Below, piece by piece: positions 1-5,319 of a DNA stretch of 5,319 bases. How positions within the stretch are numbered: position 1 is the stretch's first letter; every line of letters begins with the position of its first letter. Origin of the DNA: Oscillospiraceae bacterium (GTDB lineage Bacteria; Bacillota; Clostridia; Oscillospirales; Ruminococcaceae); NCBI GenBank assembly GCA_003508605.1, contig DNUB01000046.1, positions 1-5,319 of the forward strand. Direction: 5' to 3'. The translations under genes were made by a program, and so were the position numbers. The notes below the pieces were generated by a model that made no database searches, was not told the origin of the DNA, and saw only the letters and a list, made by a program, of their open reading frames with translations.

Positions 1-89
1 CTGAATCGCCTCACGGTCAGTGTCGTTCTGATAAGTACCATTATTTTCCTGATACTGCCTACTTATCCTCCCAAAAACCTCAAAACAGC
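1..89. other. left-edge segment, no assignable gene
   Basis: This stretch lies beyond the cheV terminator. On the minus strand one frame is open from the terminator to the left edge and reads ...RQYQENNGTYQNDTDREAIQ. It has no ATG, GTG or TTG at its beginning. A GGGAGG at about 68-73 has no well-placed start codon after it, and the nearest ATG (about position 35) lies in another frame. Two plus-strand frames are also open but run straight through the terminator hairpin. A real gene may begin further left, but nothing here can be called. Confidence 0.3.
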
Positions 90-129
90 AAAAAATCGCC
101 TTGTCCCCGAAGGGTCAAGGCGGTTTTTT
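90..129 (-). terminator. intrinsic terminator after cheV (bidirectional shape)
   Basis: A strong hairpin has arms at 97-103 and 116-122 (CGCCTTG / CAAGGCG). A T-T mismatch and three further G-C pairs follow, closing on a four-base CGAA loop around 108-111. An A-run at 91-95 and a T-run at 124-129 flank it. The minus-strand transcript, coming from cheV, therefore ends in a GC-rich stem followed by about six U residues. The same shape would also stop a plus-strand transcript. It begins about 20 bases past the cheV stop codon and so marks the 3' end of that transcription unit. Confidence 0.9.
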
Positions 130-149
130 ATTATCCTTTTATAACCGCT

Positions 150-1067
150 TTACTTCTTATCCTTGCTGAGATACTTATAAAGCGTCTCCACAAGAATACC
201 TATCTGCGGCTTTGAGAATTGCTCGTCTGCGCCGATGCTTTCGCCCTTTATCCTCATCTGCTCGTTGATAAGCGAGCTGAACAGGAAAACGGGTATCTGC
301 TTCATAACAGGGTCGTCCTTTATTCTCTTGGTAAGGTGATGTCCGTCCATCTGCGGCATTTCGATATCGGAAATAAGCAGGGCTACCTCCTTGCGGATAT
401 CGTCGCCCTTTTCCTTAAAGCCGCTGATATAGTCGAAAGCGTCCTTGCCGTTGGTGAAGGACATTACGTTTCTGAAGCCTGCGGTGTGCAGGGTGTCCAT
501 TATCATCTTGTTAAGCAGCGAGCTGTCCTCCGCAATAACGATATGGCTTGTGAAATCCACCGACTCCATTTTCTTCAGCTTATCCATACCCGATGTGTCA
601 AGACCCGCCGACTTGTTAATATCCGCAACGATTCTTTCAAAGTCGAGAATAAGGATCATTCCGTCCTCAAGCTTTGCAACGCCCGTAATCAGTCCGCCGT
701 TTTCGTTCTGCGCAACTGAGGGCGGCTTCTCGATGCTTGCCCAGCTCAGCTTTACAATACCGTTTACCGAGCTTACATGAAACGCCACATGCATACCGTT
801 AAACTCGCATATGATCATCATACCCTCGGAATCCTCGTCCTGAGGGGATTTAAGAACCTTGTGCAGATCTACCACGGTGATAAGGATATCACGGGGCATA
901 AATATGCCCTCCACGGCGTCGGGGGCGTCCGGCATGGGCGTAACGGTGGAATAGCGCATCATTTCGCTGACCTTGGCAATATTTATTCCAAAACACTTTT
1001 TGCCCACATAAAATTTCAGAAGCTCTAATTCGTTAGTGCCGCTTTCAAGCAGAATACCTGTATCCAT
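150..1067 (-). CDS. cheV: chemotaxis coupling protein CheV (CheW domain + receiver domain)
   Basis: CheV is a cytoplasmic adaptor in the chemoreceptor array. Its CheW domain couples receptors to the kinase CheA, and its receiver domain, phosphorylated by CheA, tunes the signal. Here residues about 12-148 form the CheW-like domain (ELLKFYVG..., VEGIFMPRD, ITVVDL). Residues about 174-302 form a receiver domain with acidic pocket E180/D181, phosphoacceptor D234 in SDIEMPQMDG, hydroxyl residue S264 and K286 in the SKP motif, so it looks phosphorylatable. The length of 305 residues is normal for CheV. The ATG is preceded by GGAGG at 1074-1078 with a six-base gap. The gene is monocistronic, with its own sigma-A promoter at 1114-1142 and a strong terminator downstream. 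No other chemotaxis gene is visible in the window. A generic CheW-receiver fusion is the only real alternative name. Confidence 0.93.
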   Translation of the reverse strand: MDTGILLESGTNELELLKFYVGKKCFGINIAKVSEMMRYSTVTPMPDAPDAVEGIFMPRDILITVVDLHKVLKSPQDEDSEGMMIICEFNGMHVAFHVSSVNGIVKLSWASIEKPPSVAQNENGGLITGVAKLEDGMILILDFERIVADINKSAGLDTSGMDKLKKMESVDFTSHIVIAEDSSLLNKMIMDTLHTAGFRNVMSFTNGKDAFDYISGFKEKGDDIRKEVALLISDIEMPQMDGHHLTKRIKDDPVMKQIPVFLFSSLINEQMRIKGESIGADEQFSKPQIGILVETLYKYLSKDKK

Positions 1068-1113
1068 AGCAATCCTCCGATATTATGTAAATTGTGCTTA
1101 GTGTGCTTTTTTT

Positions 1114-1142
1114 ATTATACTACATTTTAAAAGGGATTTCAA
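1114..1142 (-). promoter_or_regulatory. sigma-A-type promoter of cheV
   Basis: On the minus strand the -35 box TTGAAA lies at 1137-1142 and a perfect -10 box TATAAT at 1114-1119, separated by exactly 17 bases. Transcription should start around 1106-1107, giving a leader of about 40 bases before the cheV ATG at 1067. The -35 box matches consensus at five of six positions. The promoter looks vegetative rather than of the flagellar/chemotaxis sigma-D (sigma-28) type. Confidence 0.8.
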
Positions 1143-1153
1143 GAGCTTTGCCT

Positions 1154-1179
1154 AAAAAAGCTCAAAAGCCGCTTAAGAG
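1154..1179 (-). terminator. weak candidate terminator of the ABC exporter operon
   Basis: In the minus-strand transcript a small imperfect hairpin (CTC, two U-U mismatches, AAG, loop CGG, CTT, GAG; bases 1161-1179) is followed after one C by six U residues (1154-1159). It lies 66 bases past the exporter stop codon, in the right place to end the operon. The stem is short and interrupted, so termination is probably inefficient and some read-through into cheV is possible. I found no better hairpin with a U-run between 1143 and 1244. Confidence 0.35.
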
Positions 1180-1244
1180 TCGGTATTTGCCGCACCTTAA
1201 AACGGAAAAAACCGCAAATAATATTTTTTATCGGCACTAACGGA

Positions 1245-3158
1245 TTATTCAAGCTCAAAGGCTCCCGTATAAAGCCTGTAATACTGCCCCTTCTCCTCGA
1301 TAAGCTTCTGATGGCTGCCCCTTTCGATAATCCTTCCGTGGTCAAGCACCATAATTACATCGGAGTTCTGCACGGTGGAAAGCCTGTGAGCGATTACAAA
1401 AACGGTTCTGCCCTTCATCAGTGCGTCCATTCCCCTCTGCACTATCGCCTCCGTTCTTGTGTCGATGGAGGAGGTTGCCTCGTCAAGTATCATAACGGGC
1501 GGGTTCGCAACTGCCGCTCTCGCAATAGCCAAAAGCTGTCTTTGACCCTGTGAGAGATTTGCGCCGTTGCCGCTGAGCTGGGTGTTGTAGCCCTCGGGCA
1601 GTCTTGTGATAAAATCGTCTGCTCCCGCAAGCTTCGCCGCCCCGATACACTCCTCGTCGGAGGCGTCAAGCTTGCCGTAGCGGATATTATCCATAACCGT
1701 GCCGGTAAAAAGGTTTGTGTCCTGCAAAACTATGCCCAGCGAGTGACGGAGATCGGCTTTCTTTATTTTGTTTATATTGATTCCGTCATAGCGTATCTTT
1801 CCGTCCGCAATATCGTAAAATCTGTTTATCAGATTGGTAATGGTGGTCTTTCCTGCGCCCGTCGCTCCCACGAAAGCGACCTTTTGTCCCGGCTCGGCGT
1901 AAATGGTTACGTCATGGAGAACCGTTTTGCCCTCCTCATAGGCAAAATCTACGTCAAACAGGCGTACGTCTCCCGTAAGCCTTGTATAGGTAACCGAGCC
2001 GTCCTCCGAATGGGGGTGCTTCCAGGCCCACAAGCCCGTTCTTTCCTCGCACTCGGTAATAACGCCCTTTTCCTCCCTTGCATTAACAAGAGTAACATAG
2101 CCCTCGTCGGTTTCAGGCTCCTGATCCATAAGCTCGAAAATACGCTGTGCGCCCGCAATACCCATTACCACCGAGTTTATCTGGAAGGAAACCTGACCGA
2201 TGTTTCCCGCAAACTGCTTAGTCATATTAAGGAAGGGCACGGTTACGCTTATGCTGAACGCCATTCCCGAAATACTCAGGTTTTCGGCTCCCGAAAGCAG
2301 GAAAAGTCCTCCCGCAAGAGCGATTATCACATAAAGGATATTTCCCAAATTTCCCATAACCGGGCCTAATATGTTGGAATAGCTGTTAGCTTTTTGTGAA
2401 TCCTCGTAAAGCTGATCATTGATACGGTCGAAATCCGCCTTGCTTTCCTCCTCATGGCAGAAAACCTTTACTACCTTCTGACCGTTCATTATTTCCTCGA
2501 TATAGCCCTCTTCCTTACCGATAGCCTTTTGCTGCTTTACAAAGTATTTTGCGGAGCCGCCGCCGATTTTCTTTGTAAGGAATATCATAACGGCCGTTCC
2601 CGCCAGCACCACTAAGGTGAGCCACAGGCTGAAATACAGCATTATGCCCAAAACGGTGGCAATAACCACGCCCATGCTGAACAGCTGGGGCAGGCTTTGG
2701 GAAATAAGCTGACGGAGAGCGTCGATATCGTTGGTGTATACGCTCATGATGTCGCCGTGATTGTGGGTGTCAAAATACTTTATGGGCAATGCCTGCATCT
2801 GTCCGAACAGCTTTACCCTCATTTTCATAAGCACGCCCTGGGTAACCGTTGCGCCCATCTGATTATAAATTACGGAGGAAATAAGGGACAGCACATAAAG
2901 TGCCGCCAAAACTCCCGCAATGGATATAATCTCGCCGCTTACCGCCGCCCAATCGCCCGATTTCCAGCTTTCCTCGATTATGCCTATAATTTTTTGCATA
3001 AACACCGACGGAATGGAGCTGACTGCCGCATTAAACAAAATACAGAAAATAATAATGGGAACTCTTACAGGGTAAAATTGAAATACCATTTTAAGGGTGC
3101 GCTTTACCGCTCCCTTTTTCAGCTTGGGCTTCGGCCCTCTCGGTCCTCTCGGAGGCAT
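1245..3158 (-). CDS. heterodimeric ABC exporter, half-transporter with canonical Walker B (BmrD/YheH-like)
   Basis: This is the second half of an ABC exporter, with a transmembrane domain fused to an ATPase, in the cytoplasmic membrane. Six hydrophobic segments fall at about 31-56, 77-98, 152-177, 178-195, 264-289 and 293-315. The ATPase has Walker A GATGAGKTT (431-439), Q-loop Q479, signature LSQGQ (535-539, not LSGGQ), Walker B MILDE with catalytic E560, and switch H591. An insert at about 346-398, containing WAWKHPH, separates the two domains. The N-terminus is basic and Gly/Pro-rich (MPPRGPRGPKPKLKKG). The 637-residue length suits the BmrD/YheH/LmrD group. The ATG lies one base after the upstream partner's stop, and its AGGTGA site (3165-3170) sits inside that gene's last codons, indicating translational coupling. 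It supplies the canonical ATP site together with the partner's VSGGQ. Drug or amphipath efflux is likely. The substrate cannot be read from the sequence. Confidence 0.93.
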   Translation of the reverse strand: MPPRGPRGPKPKLKKGAVKRTLKMVFQFYPVRVPIIIFCILFNAAVSSIPSVFMQKIIGIIEESWKSGDWAAVSGEIISIAGVLAALYVLSLISSVIYNQMGATVTQGVLMKMRVKLFGQMQALPIKYFDTHNHGDIMSVYTNDIDALRQLISQSLPQLFSMGVVIATVLGIMLYFSLWLTLVVLAGTAVMIFLTKKIGGGSAKYFVKQQKAIGKEEGYIEEIMNGQKVVKVFCHEEESKADFDRINDQLYEDSQKANSYSNILGPVMGNLGNILYVIIALAGGLFLLSGAENLSISGMAFSISVTVPFLNMTKQFAGNIGQVSFQINSVVMGIAGAQRIFELMDQEPETDEGYVTLVNAREEKGVITECEERTGLWAWKHPHSEDGSVTYTRLTGDVRLFDVDFAYEEGKTVLHDVTIYAEPGQKVAFVGATGAGKTTITNLINRFYDIADGKIRYDGININKIKKADLRHSLGIVLQDTNLFTGTVMDNIRYGKLDASDEECIGAAKLAGADDFITRLPEGYNTQLSGNGANLSQGQRQLLAIARAAVANPPVMILDEATSSIDTRTEAIVQRGMDALMKGRTVFVIAHRLSTVQNSDVIMVLDHGRIIERGSHQKLIEEKGQYYRLYTGAFELE

Positions 3159-3159
3159 A

Positions 3160-4917
3160 TCAGCTCACCTCGCTTTCATTGCTGCTGTCATAAGCCTTGT
3201 TTTGCGAGGTGTAAACCTCGCGGTAAATTTTGTTGGTTTTCAAAAGCTCCTCATGGGTTCCCACCCCATTGATTCTGCCGCCCTCCATAATTACGATACG
3301 GTCGGCGTCCTGAACGGAGGAGGTTCTCTGAGCGATTATGATTTTTGTGGTATCGGGCATATACTTTTTAAAGCCGTTTCTTATCAAAGCGTCGGTCTTT
3401 GTGTCAACTGCGCTGGTGGAATCGTCAAGAATAAGAATCTTGGGCTTTTTTAACAATGCCCTTGCTATACAAAGCCTTTGCTTCTGTCCGCCGGAAACGT
3501 TTGCGCCCCCCTGCTCGATATAGGTGTCGTAGCCGTCGGGAAAGCCCTGAATAAACTCGTCCGCCTGTGCGATTTTGCAGGCCTCCGCCATTTCCTCGTC
3601 GGTAGCCTCCTTATTTCCCCAGCGGAGATTTTCTTTGATTGTGCCGCTGAACAGCACGTTTTTCTGTAAAACAACGGCAACCTGATTACGGAGAGCCTCC
3701 ACGTCATAATCCCTTACGTCGACGCCGCCCACCCTTACGTCGCCCTCTGTGGCGTCGTAAAGACGGGATATAAGCTGAATAAGAGAGGATTTTGAAGAGC
3801 CTGTTCCGCCGATGATTCCTATAGTTTCGCCGCTCTTTATATGCAGGTCGATATCCGACAGCGCAAATTTTTCCGCCTGCGCCGAATATCTGAAGTTAAC
3901 GCCGTCAAAGTCAACCGAACCGTCCTTTACCTCCCGAACGGCATTATCGGGGGAAGCAATGGTGCTTTCCTCGGTAAGCACCTCCGAAATTCTTCTTGCG
4001 GACTCGTTTGCCATAGTGATCATAACAAATACCATGGAAACCATCATAAGGCTGTTTAATATCTGAAAGCTGTATGTAAGCAGAGCCGAAAGCTGTCCTA
4101 CCTGCAAATCGAGACCTGCGGAGGAAATGACCGTATAGGAGCCGAAAATCATAACGAATATCATAACGCTGTATAAGCAGAACTGCATTAAAGGACCGTT
4201 AAAGGCCAAAATCTTTTCCGCCCTTGTAAAATCCTTTCTTACGTCCTCGGCGGCATTTGTGAATTTTTCCGTTTCATAATCCTCACGCACGAAGGATTTA
4301 ACCACTCTCATGCCCTTGACGTTTTCCTGTATGGATTCGTTGATTTTATCGTATTTTTTAAACACTCTTTTAAATAAGGGCATTGCCTTTTTGATAATTA
4401 TAATAAGGCAGACCGCCATCAAGGGCATAAGAGCCACAAATATCCACGCCATTTTTCCGCCCATTATAAACGCCATCGCAAAGGAGAATACCAGCATTAT
4501 GGGACAGCGTATCGCCATTCTTATAATAGTCATAAACGCCATCTGAACATTGGTAACGTCGGTAGTCAGACGGGTAACAAGGGACGAGGTGGAAAAGCGG
4601 TCGATATTCTCAAAGGAAAAGCCCTGCACCTTATAGAACATATCCTTGCGCAGGTTTTTCGCAAATCCGCAGGAAGCCACCGCACAGGTTTTTCCCGCAG
4701 CTACGCCGAAAATCAGAGAGATTACCGCCATTACCGCAAGAATCACGCCGTATTTGACTATAACCTCAAACTCACAGCCCGCCTGTATCTCGTTTATCAG
4801 CTTGGCGATCACAAAGGGAAGCATGCATTCCATGGCAACCTCGCCTATAATAAGTATGGGCGTCCAGATTGCGGGAGCCTTGTATTCCCTTACGGACTTC
4901 ATTATTGTTCTTATCAT
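3160..4917 (-). CDS. heterodimeric ABC exporter, half-transporter with degenerate ATP site (BmrC/YheI-like)
   Basis: This is the first gene of the exporter pair: a transmembrane domain (hydrophobic segments at about 14-40, 52-75, 128-152, 155-176, 241-266 and 274-302) followed by an ATPase. Visible motifs are A-loop Y344, Walker A GGTGSSKSS (370-378), Q-loop Q418, an intact signature VSGGQ (474-478), Walker B ILILDD with D499 where the catalytic Glu would be, and Q530 (IIIAQR) in place of the switch His. S375 replaces the usual Gly before Walker A Lys376. These changes mark the non-catalytic partner of asymmetric exporters such as BmrC or TM287. At 585 residues it has the length of YheI/BmrC. 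A TAA two codons upstream in frame rules out a longer start. The next in-frame ATG (codon 6) would lie even further from the ribosome site. The AAAGGAG at 4932-4938 is 14 bases from this ATG, which is unusually far. The gene is followed after one base by its partner. Confidence 0.92.
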   Translation of the reverse strand: MIRTIMKSVREYKAPAIWTPILIIGEVAMECMLPFVIAKLINEIQAGCEFEVIVKYGVILAVMAVISLIFGVAAGKTCAVASCGFAKNLRKDMFYKVQGFSFENIDRFSTSSLVTRLTTDVTNVQMAFMTIIRMAIRCPIMLVFSFAMAFIMGGKMAWIFVALMPLMAVCLIIIIKKAMPLFKRVFKKYDKINESIQENVKGMRVVKSFVREDYETEKFTNAAEDVRKDFTRAEKILAFNGPLMQFCLYSVMIFVMIFGSYTVISSAGLDLQVGQLSALLTYSFQILNSLMMVSMVFVMITMANESARRISEVLTEESTIASPDNAVREVKDGSVDFDGVNFRYSAQAEKFALSDIDLHIKSGETIGIIGGTGSSKSSLIQLISRLYDATEGDVRVGGVDVRDYDVEALRNQVAVVLQKNVLFSGTIKENLRWGNKEATDEEMAEACKIAQADEFIQGFPDGYDTYIEQGGANVSGGQKQRLCIARALLKKPKILILDDSTSAVDTKTDALIRNGFKKYMPDTTKIIIAQRTSSVQDADRIVIMEGGRINGVGTHEELLKTNKIYREVYTSQNKAYDSSNESEVS

Positions 4918-4938
4918 TTTTTAATCATACACTCCTTT
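4914..4938 (-). promoter_or_regulatory. ribosome binding site with unusual spacing, and four-codon ORF at the exporter start
   Basis: On the minus strand AAAGGAG (4932-4938) is three bases from an ATG at 4926-4928 and 14 bases from the exporter ATG at 4915-4917. The nearer ATG opens a four-codon frame, MIKK then TGA. That TGA (4914-4916) overlaps the exporter ATG as ATGA, the classic re-initiation overlap. Either the exporter start uses a poorly spaced site or ribosomes re-initiate after a tiny ORF. The site itself is clear. Its mode of use is inferred. Confidence 0.5.
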
Positions 4939-5118
4939 CGTTTTATTGCCCCGCCAATCGGAGCTTAAAGATTTTATGCGGCGGACGGCCGCCGAAGGAC
5001 GAGGAAGAAAGCCGCAGAAATATACCCATATTTCAAGGGCTTCCGACAAGGCGTGTCGGCAGTCGGGCAAGCAGAAAACCGTGTATCGGATCGGCGGAGC
5101 AACACCTTCTTTCATCAT
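4921..5118 (-). CDS. possible 65-codon leader ORF upstream of the exporter (doubtful)
   Basis: An ATG-started frame (MMKEGVAPPIRYTVF...GNKTKGVYD) ends with TAA three bases before the exporter ATG and in the same frame (TAA AAA ATG). I do not recognise the product. It is Arg-, Cys- and Trp-containing, has no signal or membrane segment, and its coding strand also forms several hairpins. It lacks a good ribosome binding site; only a weak GAAG lies about eight bases upstream. Frames on the opposite strand are open over the same stretch, which argues that it is non-coding. The position recalls the bmrB leader peptide gene that precedes bmrCD in Bacillus subtilis, but no sequence similarity is claimed. 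Confidence 0.2.
   Translation of the reverse strand: MMKEGVAPPIRYTVFCLPDCRHALSEALEIWVYFCGFLPRPSAAVRRIKSLSSDWRGNKTKGVYD
4948..5059 (-). promoter_or_regulatory. cluster of four hairpins in the exporter leader
   Basis: Four inverted repeats stand in a row just upstream of the ribosome binding site. They are 5043-5059 (CCGACA, loop 5, TGTCGG), 5017-5034 (GAAATAT, loop ACCC, ATATTTC), 4979-4994 (CGGCGG, loop ACGG, CCGCCG) and 4948-4964. The last pairs fully only in the minus-strand RNA, where it contains a G-U pair that becomes an A-C mismatch on the other strand. It ends ten bases before the AAAGGAG. None is followed by a proper U-run, so a simple intrinsic attenuator is not shown. They could structure a regulatory leader or belong to a repeat element. 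Confidence 0.45.
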
Positions 5119-5157
5119 TCTAAAATCTTCACTGAAACCACCGTCATGGAGAAAGAC

Positions 5158-5185
5158 ATACTAATTCTTGACTGAAAGTAGACAA
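5158..5185 (-). promoter_or_regulatory. tentative promoter for the exporter operon
   Basis: On the minus strand TTGTCT (5180-5185) and TAGTAT (5158-5163) are 16 bases apart. Each matches its sigma-A hexamer at four of six positions. A transcript from here would carry a leader of about 230 bases containing the hairpin cluster at 4948-5059. It is the best pair I found in 4918-5319, but it is weak. The true promoter may lie beyond the right edge. Confidence 0.22.
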
Positions 5186-5219
5186 TCTTTGCGGTCTGAT
5201 TTTCGCAATACTGCGTTGT

Positions 5220-5319
5220 CGTCCTTGCAAGGCGTCAACAGGACGTTGACGGGAGGCTGCCAAAGGGCGGCACGGATGCCGCCTACAAAGCAGCTTCAAC
5301 GTCAGCCTTGCGGCGTCCT
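5220..5319. repeat. nested inverted repeats at the right edge (structured RNA or dispersed repeat, truncated)
   Basis: Several arms pair concentrically: GCAAGGC (5227-5233) with GCCTTGC (5305-5311), GACGTTGA (5242-5249) with TCAACGTC (5296-5303), GCTGC (5256-5260) with GCAGC (5290-5294), and at the centre GGCGGCA (5266-5272) with TGCCGCC (5277-5283) around a four-base loop. A competing local hairpin, CGTCAAC/GTTGACG (5233-5239 and 5245-5251), shares bases with the second arm. The segment is visibly more G+C-rich than the rest. CGTCCT occurs at 5220-5225 and again at 5314-5319, and its complement AGGACG at 5240-5245, so the structure probably continues past the window. An Arg/Gln/Pro-rich open frame on the minus strand (5144-5317, no start in view) runs through it and is probably not a gene. 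Confidence 0.5.

Noticed and set aside
1184..1220. Inverted repeat TATTTGC / GCAAATA (1184-1190 and 1214-1220) after the exporter stop
   Set aside because: The loop is 23 bases and no U-run follows in the transcript direction, so it does not qualify as a terminator. Seven A/T-rich pairs at this distance can occur by chance.
1743..2369. A 208-codon plus-strand open frame inside the second exporter gene, and several others opposite the exporter and cheV genes
   Set aside because: These lie opposite genes with complete, in-order family motifs. Their translations show no domain and arise from the codon bias of the true strand.
4979..4994. The CGGCGG/CCGCCG hairpin as an intrinsic transcription attenuator before the exporter
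   Set aside because: The stem is strong, but the bases after it in the minus-strand RNA (CATAAAATCTTTAAG) lack a continuous U-run, so intrinsic termination is not supported. It is kept only as part of the hairpin cluster.
4946..5164. A 72-codon plus-strand open frame through the upstream region
   Set aside because: It has no adequate ribosome binding site, overlaps the hairpins and open frames of the other strand, and shows no recognisable domain or periodicity.
5144..5317. A 57-codon minus-strand open frame running in from the right edge and ending in TGA
   Set aside because: No start codon is in view. The composition is dominated by Arg, Gln, Leu and Pro, and it passes through the nested inverted repeats. 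It looks like an open frame in G+C-rich repeat DNA, although the C-terminus of a gene outside the window cannot be fully excluded.
1..5319. CRISPR array, tRNA or rRNA gene, transposase or toxin-antitoxin pair
   Set aside because: No regularly spaced direct repeats, cloverleaf-like structure, transposase motif or paired small genes were seen on either strand.

Overview
The window looks like chromosomal DNA from a Gram-positive anaerobe of the class Clostridia, perhaps an Oscillospirales/Ruminococcus-type gut bacterium. This rests on protein character (CheV with a MPRD-containing CheW domain, a BmrC/BmrD-type ABC pair), GGAGG-type ribosome binding sites, a consensus sigma-A promoter and moderate G+C. 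It is an inference, not a database match. All confident genes are on the minus strand, so transcription runs from right to left.

Layout, in order of transcription. Positions 4918-5319 hold no convincing protein gene. The stretch is rich in inverted repeats: nested arms at 5227-5311, and four hairpins at 4948-5059 that lead down to the first start codon. It is either a dispersed repeat cut by the right edge, a structured mRNA leader, or both. Positions 3160-4917 and 1245-3158 encode the two halves of a heterodimeric ABC exporter. Stop and start are one base apart, so the genes are almost certainly co-transcribed and translationally coupled. Positions 1068-1244 are a short intergenic stretch with a weak candidate terminator for the exporter operon and a near-consensus promoter for the next gene. 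Positions 150-1067 encode a stand-alone CheV (CheW domain plus receiver domain), followed by a clear intrinsic terminator at 90-129. Positions 1-89 show nothing that can be firmly assigned.

Function. The two ABC half-transporters fit together as a typical asymmetric pair. The first has Asp in place of the Walker B Glu and Gln in place of the switch His. The second keeps Glu and His but has LSQGQ in place of LSGGQ. One composite ATP site is therefore canonical and the other degenerate, as in BmrCD, LmrCD and TM287/288. The likely role is efflux of drugs or other amphipathic compounds across the cytoplasmic membrane. CheV would link chemoreceptors to CheA and add a phosphorylation-dependent adaptation step. 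It has its own promoter and no visible functional link to the exporter.

The coding part of the window is ordinary for this group. The part most worth a second look is the 400-base region upstream of the exporter, with its competing hairpins, a possible leader ORF ending three bases before the exporter start, and an awkwardly spaced ribosome binding site.
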